Source of the DNA: Elusimicrobiota bacterium
Lineage (GTDB): Bacteria > Elusimicrobiota > Elusimicrobia > UBA1565
NCBI GenBank assembly: GCA_003450735.1
Contig: DMEZ01000069.1
Coordinates: forward strand, 3,069-13,762
Direction of reading: 5' to 3'
Length of the DNA: 10,694 bases
The translations under genes were made by a program, and so were the position numbers. The notes below the pieces were generated by a model that saw only the letters and a list, made by a program, of their open reading frames with translations, was not told the origin of the DNA and searched no databases. The stretch's first letter is position 1, and each line of letters begins with the position of its first letter. Positions 1 to 6,151 of this stretch are shown piece by piece.

Positions 1-1067
1 AGCAGGCGGAAGGGCCAGGTGCCGCGCAGGCCGAAGTCCCCGCCGAGCCACAGGGTCAGGAACTGCGGCACGAGCACGAAGGAGAGGATGAGCACGGGGA
101 AGACGACGAAGAGCGAGAGCTCGGTGGCCTTGAGGTAGAGGTTCCGCAGGCGCTCCCCCTCCCCGCGCCCCTTGAGCTCGGCCATCATCGGCATCACCGA
201 GTCCGCCACCACGGAGCAGAACACGTTGAACTTCCGCGCGATGGAGGCCGAGACCGCGTAGAAGCCGAGGTCGGAGAGCGAGAGCAGGCCGCCGACGAGC
301 AGGCGGTCGCCGGCGTACATGACGAGCCAGAACAGCTGGAGCGGGAAGCTCTTGCCCGCGAAATGCAGGAAATCGCGCCGCTCCGCCTTGGGGGGCAGGC
401 GGCCGTCGACGGCGAGCGCGGGGGCCAGCAGCCAGAGCCCGGCGGCCGCGAGGGCGACCTGCACCGCGGCGTAGGACGCGGCGACGGCGGCGAGGCCGCG
501 CCCCGAGGCCAGGGTCAGGGCCGCGGCGGCGAGCGGCAGAGCCGCCTCGGCCGTCTTCATCAGGTTGTAGGCCGCGAAGCGCTGGAGGCCGAAGAGGGCG
601 TTCAGGGAGCACTGGAAGGAGGCGTAAAAGGGGGCGGCACACGCCGTGAGCAGGAGGACCTTCGGGGCGGACTCGACCGCGCCCCCGCCGCCGAACCAGG
701 ACAGCAGGGGCCCCCGGAAGAGGAACAGGAGGGCCGCCCCGGCCGCCGCCGCGATAAGGTGGACGAGCAGGGAGAGGCGGATGACCTCGGCGAGCCGGGC
801 GGGTTCGGCGCGGCCGTGGTGGAAGGCGGTGAAGCGCACGGTCGCGACCGGGGCGCCGAAGGTGAGGAGCAGGAGGTAGCCCAGGCCCGTGCCGATGAGG
901 GTGTAGAGCGCGTAGCCTTCCGTCCCGAGCCCGCGGAGCACGACCGGGGTCAGCCACAGGGCGACCGCCATCGAGGCGAGCTGCCCGGCGAGGTTGAGCT
1001 CCACGCTGCGCAGGACGCGGTGGGCGAGCCGAGGGGCCTGCTGCGCGGGCGGTTCCTGGGAGGCCAT
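1..1067 (-). CDS. Wzx/MATE-like polysaccharide flippase, C-terminus beyond left edge
   Basis: Reading the minus strand from ATG at 1067-1065 gives 355 codons with no stop before the window edge, so the gene is partial at its 3' end. The protein is strongly hydrophobic, with about 8-9 likely membrane helices, for example near residues 30-45, 53-72, 98-117, 136-155, 172-188, 195-218, 240-262 and 316-338. The segment DRLLVGGLLSLSDLGFY (residues 254-270), followed by basic SIARKF, is typical of the MOP-superfamily Polysacc_synt/Wzx group (family knowledge). Such proteins flip undecaprenyl-linked oligosaccharide units across the inner membrane. Full-length members have about 420-500 residues, so roughly 100 are missing. 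There is no Shine-Dalgarno sequence before the ATG, but TATAAT lies 10 nt upstream. It is divergent from a glycosyltransferase operon, which supports a role in glycan export. The substrate cannot be told. A MATE drug exporter is less likely given the neighbours. Confidence 0.88.
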   Translation of the reverse strand, partial: MASQEPPAQQAPRLAHRVLRSVELNLAGQLASMAVALWLTPVVLRGLGTEGYALYTLIGTGLGYLLLLTFGAPVATVRFTAFHHGRAEPARLAEVIRLSLLVHLIAAAAGAALLFLFRGPLLSWFGGGGAVESAPKVLLLTACAAPFYASFQCSLNALFGLQRFAAYNLMKTAEAALPLAAAALTLASGRGLAAVAASYAAVQVALAAAGLWLLAPALAVDGRLPPKAERRDFLHFAGKSFPLQLFWLVMYAGDRLLVGGLLSLSDLGFYAVSASIARKFNVFCSVVADSVMPMMAELKGRGEGERLRNLYLKATELSLFVVFPVLILSFVLVPQFLTLWLGGDFGLRGTWPFRL

Positions 1068-1074
1068 GAGGGGT

Positions 1075-1085
1075 TATATTATAAA
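1075..1085 (+). promoter_or_regulatory. Probable -10 region for the GT2-methyltransferase-wecB operon
   Basis: On the plus strand the same A/T island offers TATATT (1075-1080) and TATAAA (1080-1085), both close to the TATAAT consensus. Either would start transcription around 1087-1093, leaving a leader of about 10-15 nt before ATG 1102. No clear -35 element is visible. Because it overlaps the flippase -10 box on the other strand, the two promoters probably cannot be occupied at once. The function is inferred from position and base composition. Confidence 0.4.
1078..1083 (-). promoter_or_regulatory. TATAAT -10 box for the flippase gene
   Basis: The minus strand reads a perfect TATAAT at 1083-1078, and the flippase ATG starts 10 nt further on (1067). 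Transcription starting 6-8 nt after the hexamer would leave only about 2-4 nt before the ATG, so the mRNA would be almost leaderless. This fits the absence of any purine-rich Shine-Dalgarno sequence in the spacer ATAACCCCTC. I see no good -35 element at 17-nt spacing. The box sits in a 14-bp stretch of only A and T (1074-1087), striking against the GC-rich background. The box is seen; its promoter function is inferred. Confidence 0.55.
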
Positions 1086-1101
1086 ATGCGGACCTAAGGG
1101 C

Positions 1102-2058
1102 ATGTTCAGCGCCGTCCTGACCAACTACCAATACGGCCGCTTCCTCGAGGAGGCGCTGCGCTCCGTGCTGGACCAGACCCCCGCGCCGCTGGAAGTCCTC
1201 ATCGTCGACGACGGCTCGACCGACGACTCCCGCGAGCGGGTGAAGCCCTTCCTCGACCGCGTGCAGTGGGTGGAGGTGCCGCACGGCGGGCAGGCCGCGG
1301 CCCTGAACGCCGTCCTTCCGCGCTGCAAGGGAGACTGGGTCGCTTTCCTCGAGACCGACGACGTCTGGACGCCGGGCAAGCTCGCCGCCGTCGCCGCCGC
1401 CTTCGAGGCCGAGCCTGACCTCGCCGCCGTCCAGCACGCCCTGGTCCAGGCCGACGCCAAGCTCGCCCCTCTCCCCACCGTCCTTCCCAAGGAGCCGCTC
1501 AAGTGGACGCTCCAAGACTATCTGGCTGGGACTACCCTGCTTACGGGCATGAGCGGGCTGGCCGTGAAGCGCTCCATCCTGGACAAGATCCTCCCCCTCC
1601 CCGCCGACGTCTACACCGCCTGCGACGAGCTCTTCCAGCCGCGCCTGCTCAAGCTCGGCCCCATCCGCCACATCCCGGGCTCCTACGGCCTGCGGCGCAT
1701 CCACGGGGCCAACCAGTACGGCGGCCTCCGGGGCGACCTGAAGCGCCTCGAGGCCTGGCTCGCCCTCCGGGACAAGCTGGACGCCCACCGCGAAGCCTTC
1801 CTGAAAGAGAACGGCCTCACTCTCTCAGAAAGCCTGCGCCGGCGCATCGCAAGCGAGCGCTTCGAGCTTGAGCTCTTCCGCCACCGCCTGGAAGGCCGGC
1901 CGGTCGAAGCGCTGGTCGACTGGGTGAACGCCGCGGGCCTCCACGAAGAACCCTGCCGCGCCGCCTTCAAGGCCCTCGCGCTCTCGGCCGCCCTCCTCTC
2001 GCCGAAGCTCTGGCTCGCCCTGCACGCGGCCTACGAGCGCCGGAGCGCGCGCACATGA
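1102..2058 (+). CDS. GT2 family glycosyltransferase
   Basis: This 318-residue protein has the GT-A fold signature of family 2 glycosyltransferases. The N-terminus MFSAVLTNYQYGRFLEEAL matches the usual first strand and helix. VDDGSTDD (35-42) binds the nucleotide, GGQAAALN (62-69) is the typical middle motif, and LETDDVW (83-89) supplies the metal-binding DxD-type acidic residues. Such enzymes transfer a sugar from a nucleotide-sugar donor to a growing glycan at the cytoplasmic membrane face; donor and acceptor cannot be read from the sequence. The C-terminal third (about 210-318) is helical and charged. ATG 1102 is preferred because the GT2 fold starts right there. An in-frame ATG at 1066 would add 12 unconserved residues and overlap the divergent start codon. 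AAGGG lies only one base from the ATG, so ribosome binding looks weak. The gene is first of a coupled three-gene operon and its stop overlaps the next start (ATGA). Confidence 0.9.
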   Translation: MFSAVLTNYQYGRFLEEALRSVLDQTPAPLEVLIVDDGSTDDSRERVKPFLDRVQWVEVPHGGQAAALNAVLPRCKGDWVAFLETDDVWTPGKLAAVAAAFEAEPDLAAVQHALVQADAKLAPLPTVLPKEPLKWTLQDYLAGTTLLTGMSGLAVKRSILDKILPLPADVYTACDELFQPRLLKLGPIRHIPGSYGLRRIHGANQYGGLRGDLKRLEAWLALRDKLDAHREAFLKENGLTLSESLRRRIASERFELELFRHRLEGRPVEALVDWVNAAGLHEEPCRAAFKALALSAALLSPKLWLALHAAYERRSART

Positions 2059-3023
2059 GCTGCCCAGCCTGCCTAGACGATGCCCCGGGCCGGCCGCTCG
2101 GAGCGCACCGCGACCCGATCGAAGGCCGGGAGTACCGCCTCTTCCTCTGCCCGGCCTGCGGCACTTCCTACTCGGAGCCGCGCACGGCGCCCGGCGCCGA
2201 CTACTACCGCCGCGTCCACTCGGGCGAGACCCGCTCCTGGGGCCCGGACTGGCGAGAGGAGACCTTCTTCGAGGCGGGTCTCACGCCCGGGACTCTGCTC
2301 GACGTAGCCTGCGGGGAGGGACGCCTCCTGCTCGCGGCGCGCGAACGCGGCTGGACGGTCGCCGGAGTGGATTTCAACGAGGATTACGCGGCGGCTGCCC
2401 GAGGAAAAGGACTGGACGTGGAGGCGGCTGACGCTGAGCGCTTCCTCTCCGAGCGCCCCGCCCGCTACGACGCCGCGACCCTCTTCGACGTGCTCGAGCA
2501 CGCCCCCGAGCCCGCGCGCCTGCTGGGAACACTGCACGGCGCCCTCAAGCCGGGAGGCCACCTCGCCATCGCCGTGCCCAACGGGGAGCGGCCGCTGCTT
2601 TTCGAGAGCAACCGCGAACGCTATGACTTCCCGCCCTACCACTTCACCCGCTGGACCGCCGCGAGCCTCTCCAAAGCACTCGAAAAAGCCGGCTTCAAGG
2701 TCGTCCTGACGCGCTGGTCGCCCCTCCACTTCGGCTTCTTCACCGGCCTATTCTATTACCGTCTGCTCAACGCGCTCTTCCCGTGGCTCAAGCGGCTCCT
2801 GCTGGGCGCCGAAAGCGCGCAAAAGACCTGGACCGACCTCGCGGCCGAGAAGAAGGCCTCCGGCGCCCTCGCCGACGCAGGGCGCCGCCAGCGCCTAGTC
2901 GACCTGGGCTACTGGACCCTGCGCGTCCTCTTCTTCATCCTCGAAGCGCCCTTCGTGCTCGCGACGAACCTCCTCGCCCCGCACAAGGGCCGCACCCTCT
3001 TCGTCCTGGCCCGCAAGCCGTGA
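2055..3023 (+). CDS. Zinc-ribbon class I SAM-dependent methyltransferase
   Basis: This 322-residue protein begins with paired cysteines CPAC (C3, C6) and CPAC (C32, C35), a probable four-Cys zinc ribbon. A Rossmann methyltransferase domain follows: LLDVACGEG (81-89) is SAM motif I, VDFN (105-108) holds the acidic residue that usually contacts the ribose, LFDVLEH (143-149) is the motif IV region, and LKPGGHLAIAVPN (164-176) is the post-motif strand. The layout is common for methyltransferases in surface-polysaccharide clusters (family knowledge). The likely role is O- or C-methylation of a sugar, but the substrate is unknown. The C-terminal 95 residues include hydrophobic stretches near 227-250 and 288-306, which could bind the membrane. 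It starts inside the previous stop (ATGA at 2055-2058), and its own TGA overlaps the GTG of wecB, so all three genes are probably translationally coupled. Confidence 0.87.
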   Translation: MSCPACLDDAPGRPLGAHRDPIEGREYRLFLCPACGTSYSEPRTAPGADYYRRVHSGETRSWGPDWREETFFEAGLTPGTLLDVACGEGRLLLAARERGWTVAGVDFNEDYAAAARGKGLDVEAADAERFLSERPARYDAATLFDVLEHAPEPARLLGTLHGALKPGGHLAIAVPNGERPLLFESNRERYDFPPYHFTRWTAASLSKALEKAGFKVVLTRWSPLHFGFFTGLFYYRLLNALFPWLKRLLLGAESAQKTWTDLAAEKKASGALADAGRRQRLVDLGYWTLRVLFFILEAPFVLATNLLAPHKGRTLFVLARKP

Positions 3024-4150
3024 AGCGCCCCAGGATCCTCGCCGTCTTCGGCACGCGCCCCGAGCTCATCAAGTCCGCGCCGGTCCTGAGGGCCCTGCGC
3101 GCGGCCGGCCTGAAGACGGTGTCCTGCACGACGGCCCAGCACCGCGGCCTGCTCGATTCCGCCGCCGCCGCCCTGAGTGTGCGGCCGGACCTCGACCTCG
3201 GCCTCATGCGCTCGGGCCAGACCCCGGCCCAGGTCGCCGCGCGCGTCCAGCGCGCCTTCCCTCCCATCCTGGCCGCCCAGAAGCCCGACCTCGTCCTGGT
3301 GCAGGGCGACACGACCACGGCCTCTTCCTGCGCCCTGGCCTCCTTCGAGCGCCGCGTCCCGGTGGCGCACGTGGAGGCCGGACTGCGCTCCTTCGATGCG
3401 CGAAACCCCTGGCCCGAGGAGCTCAACCGCGTCCTCATCGACCGGGTCTCCTCCTTGCGCTTCGCCCCCACCTCCCGGGCCAAGGCGAACCTCCTGCGCG
3501 AGGGCCTGGAGGATCGTTCTTTCTTGACCGGCAACACCGGACTCGACGCCCTGCGCTGGGCCCTGCGGCGGCCTGCCCGGCAGCATCCGGCCCTGAAGAG
3601 CCTCCCGCCTGCCGCGCGCCTCATCCTCTGCACCCTGCATCGCAGGGAGAGCTTCGGCACCCCGCTGCGCCGCATGCTGAGGGCGCTCCTGACGCTGGCA
3701 GACCGCCGCCTGGACGTTCGGATCGCATTCCTGGTCCATCCCAACCCGGATGTCCGGCGCGCGGCCCGGGTTCTAACGCATCCGCGCATCCTGCGCATCG
3801 CTCCGGCGCCTTATCCGGAGTTCCTCTCGCTCCTGCGCCGCGCCGAGTTCCTGCTGACCGACTCGGGCGGTCTGCAGGAGGAAGCTCCCTCCCTGGGCAA
3901 ACCGGTGCTCGTGGCACGGAGCGTGACCGAGCGCCCGGAACTGCTGGCCTCGGGAGGCGGATTGCTGGTGGGGACCGATCCGAAGCGGATCCTGCGCGAA
4001 GCCTGCCGCCTGCTCGACGACCGGCGGCTCTACCGGAGGATGAGCTCGGCCGGCAGCCCTTTCGGGGACGGACGGGCCTCGGAGCGCATCGCCGGCTTCA
4101 TCCGCTGGCATTTCGGCCTAGGCTCGAAGCCCCGGGAATGGGCGTCCTGA
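3020..4150 (+). CDS. wecB: UDP-N-acetylglucosamine 2-epimerase, non-hydrolysing
   Basis: This 376-residue protein has the normal length for the family that interconverts UDP-GlcNAc and UDP-ManNAc. Family motifs appear in order: VFGTRPELIKSAP (9-21), VQGDTTT (94-100), VAHVEAGLRS (115-124), WPEELNR (131-137), TLHRRESFG (205-213), HPNP (240-243), and LTDSGGLQEEAP (279-290) with LGKPVLVAR and TERPE after it. D97, E119, E133/E134 and H207 correspond to the residues implicated in catalysis in E. coli WecB (family knowledge). The start is GTG at 3020, overlapping the previous TGA as GTGA; it places the conserved first strand at residue 5 and leaves no extra N-terminus. The product would be made in the cytosol for a ManNAc-containing glycan. 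No UDP-ManNAc dehydrogenase (WecC) gene is visible here. It is the last gene of the operon, and a terminator overlaps its 3' end. Confidence 0.95.
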   Translation: MKRPRILAVFGTRPELIKSAPVLRALRAAGLKTVSCTTAQHRGLLDSAAAALSVRPDLDLGLMRSGQTPAQVAARVQRAFPPILAAQKPDLVLVQGDTTTASSCALASFERRVPVAHVEAGLRSFDARNPWPEELNRVLIDRVSSLRFAPTSRAKANLLREGLEDRSFLTGNTGLDALRWALRRPARQHPALKSLPPAARLILCTLHRRESFGTPLRRMLRALLTLADRRLDVRIAFLVHPNPDVRRAARVLTHPRILRIAPAPYPEFLSLLRRAEFLLTDSGGLQEEAPSLGKPVLVARSVTERPELLASGGGLLVGTDPKRILREACRLLDDRRLYRRMSSAGSPFGDGRASERIAGFIRWHFGLGSKPREWAS

Positions 4151-4160
4151 CGCCCTTTTT
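4140..4160 (+). terminator. Intrinsic terminator of the GT2-methyltransferase-wecB operon
   Basis: GGGCGT (4140-4145) pairs with ACGCCC (4151 side, 4150-4155) around a four-base loop CCTG, followed directly by five T residues (4156-4160). This is a classic Rho-independent terminator. It starts inside the last codons of wecB, and the TGA stop (4148-4150) lies in the loop and right arm. It marks the operon end and separates it from the exported-protein gene downstream. Confidence 0.8.
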
Positions 4161-4175
4161 ACCTTCTCTTTACCT
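4158..4175 (+). repeat. TTTACCT direct repeat, 11-bp period
   Basis: TTTACCT occurs at 4158-4164 and again at 4169-4175, exactly 11 bp apart, so on the same DNA face. It lies between the operon terminator and the exported-protein gene. TTTACC also resembles a weak -35 element, with GATAAC (4190-4195) as a poor -10 at only 15-bp spacing. Paired boxes at 11-bp spacing are the usual target layout of OmpR/PhoB-type response regulators (family knowledge), but a 7-bp repeat partly inside a T-tract may be chance. Confidence 0.25.
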
Positions 4176-4217
4176 GCCGGCAACATCCCGATAACCCCCC
4201 GGACGCAGGCTATCCGT

Positions 4218-4226
4218 GAGGGGGAG
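4218..4226 (+). promoter_or_regulatory. Strong Shine-Dalgarno sequence of the exported-protein gene
   Basis: GAGGGGGAG lies 8 nt before ATG 4235 and is among the best ribosome-binding sites in the window. It decides the start codon of the exported-protein gene. It also shows that this organism uses Shine-Dalgarno initiation for some genes, in contrast to the flippase and asnB starts. Confidence 0.65.
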
Positions 4227-4234
4227 CCGAGTCC

Positions 4235-5005
4235 ATGACGCAGGACCGGGTCGTGCTGGGAGCCGTCTTCTTCGCCGCGTGCGCGGGACTTCTCGCGTCC
4301 GAGAGCCTCGCCGCCGGCCGCCCCCTCTACGTGGGCAGCGTCCCCTGCAACGAGGATTTCCTGCTCGACAACATCCACTACGTGCAGGGTTCCGACGGCG
4401 TGACCGGCTGCGCGGGCGACGTCGTCATCGGCTACAACTCCCGCCGCACCCTCGACGTGCTCGCCGTCCGCTTCGACACCATCGAAAGCGCGAACCTGGT
4501 CGACGGGACGCTCTACCTGAACGGCAAGGGCTCGCTGCGGCTCTCCGACCCGGTCACCCCGGGCCCCTCCCGGGTCGTCCATTTCAAGCGCGTCACCCTC
4601 ATGATCCGCGGCGACTCGAGCGCCGGAGACGATCAGGCCGGGCCGATGACCTTCGGAGCTCCCCAGCAGAACTCGACCCCGCGCCTGCAGCCCATCCGGG
4701 CGTCCTGGTCGAAGCCCGTCGGCCAGGGGAGGGTGCGTCAGCTCTCCATGCCCCGGATCTCCCAGCCCCGCAAGACCCGCTCCGGCCCCGCCTCCCCCAA
4801 CAGCCTGCGGGGATGCCTGGAGCTCGCGACCCAGCTCAAGGACGCCGAGGACCCGGTCGGCGGGGTGCGCATCTCCAACCTCAACGATTACTCGACCGGC
4901 CGCTTCGCGGTCGTCCAGTACGGCAAGCAGACCGGTGCCGCGGTCATCCTGAACCGCTCGGGCGACATGAGCCCCGGCGCCGGCCTCACCTGCCTGCCCG
5001 ACTAG
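4235..5005 (+). CDS. Exported protein of unknown function, four mature cysteines
   Basis: I do not recognise a family for this 256-residue protein. Residues 1-27 form a signal peptide: a short N-terminus (MTQDR), a hydrophobic core VVLGAVFFAACAGLLA, and a likely signal peptidase I site at SLAA before G28. C16 in FFAAC is a poor lipobox, because the hydrophobic core continues past it. The mature part holds C38, C59, C194 and C253, which could form two disulphides outside the cytoplasm. Residues 30-125 look beta-rich (for example GDVVIGYNSRRTLDVLAVRF and a run near 91-103). Residues about 142-192 are a basic, Pro/Ser/Arg-rich, probably disordered linker. Residues 193-256 form a second small domain (RISNLNDYSTGRFAVVQYG). 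A clear ribosome-binding site supports the start. It lies alone after the polysaccharide operon terminator and converges on aat. A cell-surface role is possible but only inferred from the signal peptide and neighbours. Confidence 0.72.
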   Translation: MTQDRVVLGAVFFAACAGLLASESLAAGRPLYVGSVPCNEDFLLDNIHYVQGSDGVTGCAGDVVIGYNSRRTLDVLAVRFDTIESANLVDGTLYLNGKGSLRLSDPVTPGPSRVVHFKRVTLMIRGDSSAGDDQAGPMTFGAPQQNSTPRLQPIRASWSKPVGQGRVRQLSMPRISQPRKTRSGPASPNSLRGCLELATQLKDAEDPVGGVRISNLNDYSTGRFAVVQYGKQTGAAVILNRSGDMSPGAGLTCLPD

Positions 5006-5011
5006 GCCAAA

Positions 5012-5046
5012 GTGTATTGTCCCGCAGGTGTAATGACAGGCACCTG
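5012..5046. repeat. Palindrome and imperfect direct repeat between convergent genes
   Basis: In the 48-bp spacer between the exported-protein gene and aat, CAGGTG (5025-5030) and CACCTG (5041-5046) form a perfect 6-bp inverted repeat around a 10-nt loop. A 16-nt unit beginning GTGTA at 5012 is repeated imperfectly at 5028, with 11 of 16 positions the same. There is no T-tract on either side, so it is not a classic terminator. It might be a weak bidirectional transcript end, a protein-binding site, or the relic of a mobile-element end. The repeats are seen; the function is unknown. Confidence 0.4.
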
Positions 5047-5053
5047 AACGGAC

Positions 5054-5674
5054 TCAGAAGAGCTGGAGGCCGGAGGAGAGGGTCTTGGCGAGCTTCTTGA
5101 GGAAGGCGTCGCGGGGGAGCTCGGCGGCGCCAAGCGCCTTCATGTGGGGCGTGACCATCTGGATGTCCATCCAACCGAGCCCCCGCGAGGAGAGGTGCTC
5201 GACCAGATGGAGGAGGGCGAGCTTGGAGGCGTTGGGCTCGAGATAGAACATGCTCTCCCCTGAGAACGCCCCGCCCGCGTCCACCCCGTAGATCCCGCCG
5301 ACGAGCCGCTCCCCCGTCCAGGCCTCCACGCTGTGGGCGCGCCCCAAGCGGTGGAGCTCGCAGTAGGCTCCCACCATCTCCTGGGTGATCCAGGTGCCCC
5401 CCTGCCCGGGCCGGCAAGCCCGGGCGCAGGCGGAGATGACCTCCCTGAAGGCCCGGTCGATGGTGAAGCGGAAAGCGGCCCGGCGCTGCGCCTGGGCGAG
5501 GCTTCGGGGGATGTGCAGCCGGGAGAATTCGAGCACGCCGCGCCGGGGCGGGCAGAACCACAGCAGGGGCAGGCCCGGGTGCGGCCAGGGGAAGATGCCG
5601 CTTTGGTAGGCTCGGAGCAGGGTGTCGGGGTGGAGGTCGCCGCCGACGGCGACGACGCCGGCCGAGTCGGACAA
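5054..5674 (-). CDS. aat: Leucyl/phenylalanyl-tRNA-protein transferase
   Basis: Aat transfers Leu or Phe from aminoacyl-tRNA to the N-terminus of proteins starting with Arg or Lys, marking them for ClpS/ClpAP degradation in the cytosol (established family knowledge). Of the 206 residues, the core motifs are all present: VVAVGGDL (7-14), AYQSGIFPW (22-30), LLWFCPP (37-43), TWITQEMVGAY (94-104), AHSVEAW (113-119), LVGGIYGV (124-131), FSGESMF (137-143), ASK (149-151) and MDIQ (169-172). D170 and Q172 match the catalytic Asp and Gln of the E. coli enzyme. The protein is shorter than E. coli Aat (about 234) because about 20 residues before GGDL are missing. The start is TTG (5674-5672): an in-frame TAG lies only one codon upstream, so no longer N-terminus is possible. 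AAGGG about 8 nt upstream is a modest ribosome-binding site. It is last in a minus-strand run and probably depends on reinitiation after the upstream gene. Confidence 0.93.
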   Translation of the reverse strand: MSDSAGVVAVGGDLHPDTLLRAYQSGIFPWPHPGLPLLWFCPPRRGVLEFSRLHIPRSLAQAQRRAAFRFTIDRAFREVISACARACRPGQGGTWITQEMVGAYCELHRLGRAHSVEAWTGERLVGGIYGVDAGGAFSGESMFYLEPNASKLALLHLVEHLSSRGLGWMDIQMVTPHMKALGAAELPRDAFLKKLAKTLSSGLQLF

Positions 5675-5677
5675 CGC

Positions 5678-6151
5678 CTAGCCCTTGCGGCGGCCGGTCA
5701 TCCTGTCCGGCTCGATGAGCACGCAGAGCGTCTTCGCGGCCGCCTCGGGGCCGACGGGGTCGGCCTCGGGGTCGCGCTTGAGCTTGCGGTAGTAGTACTC
5801 CTTGAACTTCCGGAGCCACACCAACCGCTCCGCGGGCTCCTCCAGGACGCGGGCGCGGCCATGGATCTGCACCGACTCGAAGCGGTAGTCGCAGCGCCCC
5901 TCGGCGCGATGAGGCTTCGTCTTCTCAGGGTGGCGCGTGACGACGTAGCAGACCCGGGGGTTCGCCTTCAGGAAATCGAGCTTGCGGCCCGAGAGCGCGC
6001 AGTGGAAGACGACCTTCCCGTCGATGAAGGCGTGGGAGACGAACACCCCATAGGGCTCCCCGTCGCGGCTGAGGCACAGGCAGCCGGCTTCCTCCTCGAG
6101 CAGCACGGCCTCGCTCTCCGCTCGGCTGAGCTCGCGGCTCTCCAGGCTCAC
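5678..6151 (-). CDS. Pyridoxamine 5'-phosphate oxidase-like flavin-binding protein
   Basis: This 157-residue protein resembles the split-barrel PNPOx-like family (Pyridox_ox_2 type). Helix SRAESEAVLLEEEAGCLCL (9-27) is followed by GEPYGVFVSHAFIDGKVVFH (31-50) and CALSGRKLDFLKANPRVCYV (51-70). That pattern, with a basic residue after SG and a Cys in the next strand, is typical of FMN- or F420-binding members. YRFESVQIHGRARVLEE (89-105) is the second barrel hairpin, and PDRMTGRRKG closes the protein. Members are often annotated as oxidoreductases or nitroimidazole-resistance-like (NimA); the substrate here is unknown. The GTG start at 6151-6149 overlaps the asnB stop as GTGA, so the two are translationally coupled. 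The reading frame continues upstream inside asnB, but that part has no family similarity. The stop TAG is in the same frame as aat, which begins two codons later. Confidence 0.82.
   Translation of the reverse strand: MSLESRELSRAESEAVLLEEEAGCLCLSRDGEPYGVFVSHAFIDGKVVFHCALSGRKLDFLKANPRVCYVVTRHPEKTKPHRAEGRCDYRFESVQIHGRARVLEEPAERLVWLRKFKEYYYRKLKRDPEADPVGPEAAAKTLCVLIEPDRMTGRRKG

Noticed and set aside
363..1097. Plus-strand reading frame opposite the flippase gene
   Set aside because: It is Gly/Glu/Arg-rich without motifs, while the minus strand encodes a clear membrane transporter.
994..1101. Upstream start codons for the GT2 gene (994 or 1066)
   Set aside because: These would overlap the divergent flippase gene and add residues before the conserved first strand of the GT2 fold.
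2783..3019. N-terminal extension of WecB into the methyltransferase gene
   Set aside because: The extension is Arg/Pro-rich without family similarity. GTG 3020 gives the exact family N-terminus and a GTGA overlap typical of coupled genes.
4216..5100. Plus-strand reading frame starting at GTG 4216 in another frame over the exported-protein gene
   Set aside because: It is Arg/Pro-rich and of low complexity. The competing frame has a signal peptide, paired cysteines and a well-spaced Shine-Dalgarno sequence.
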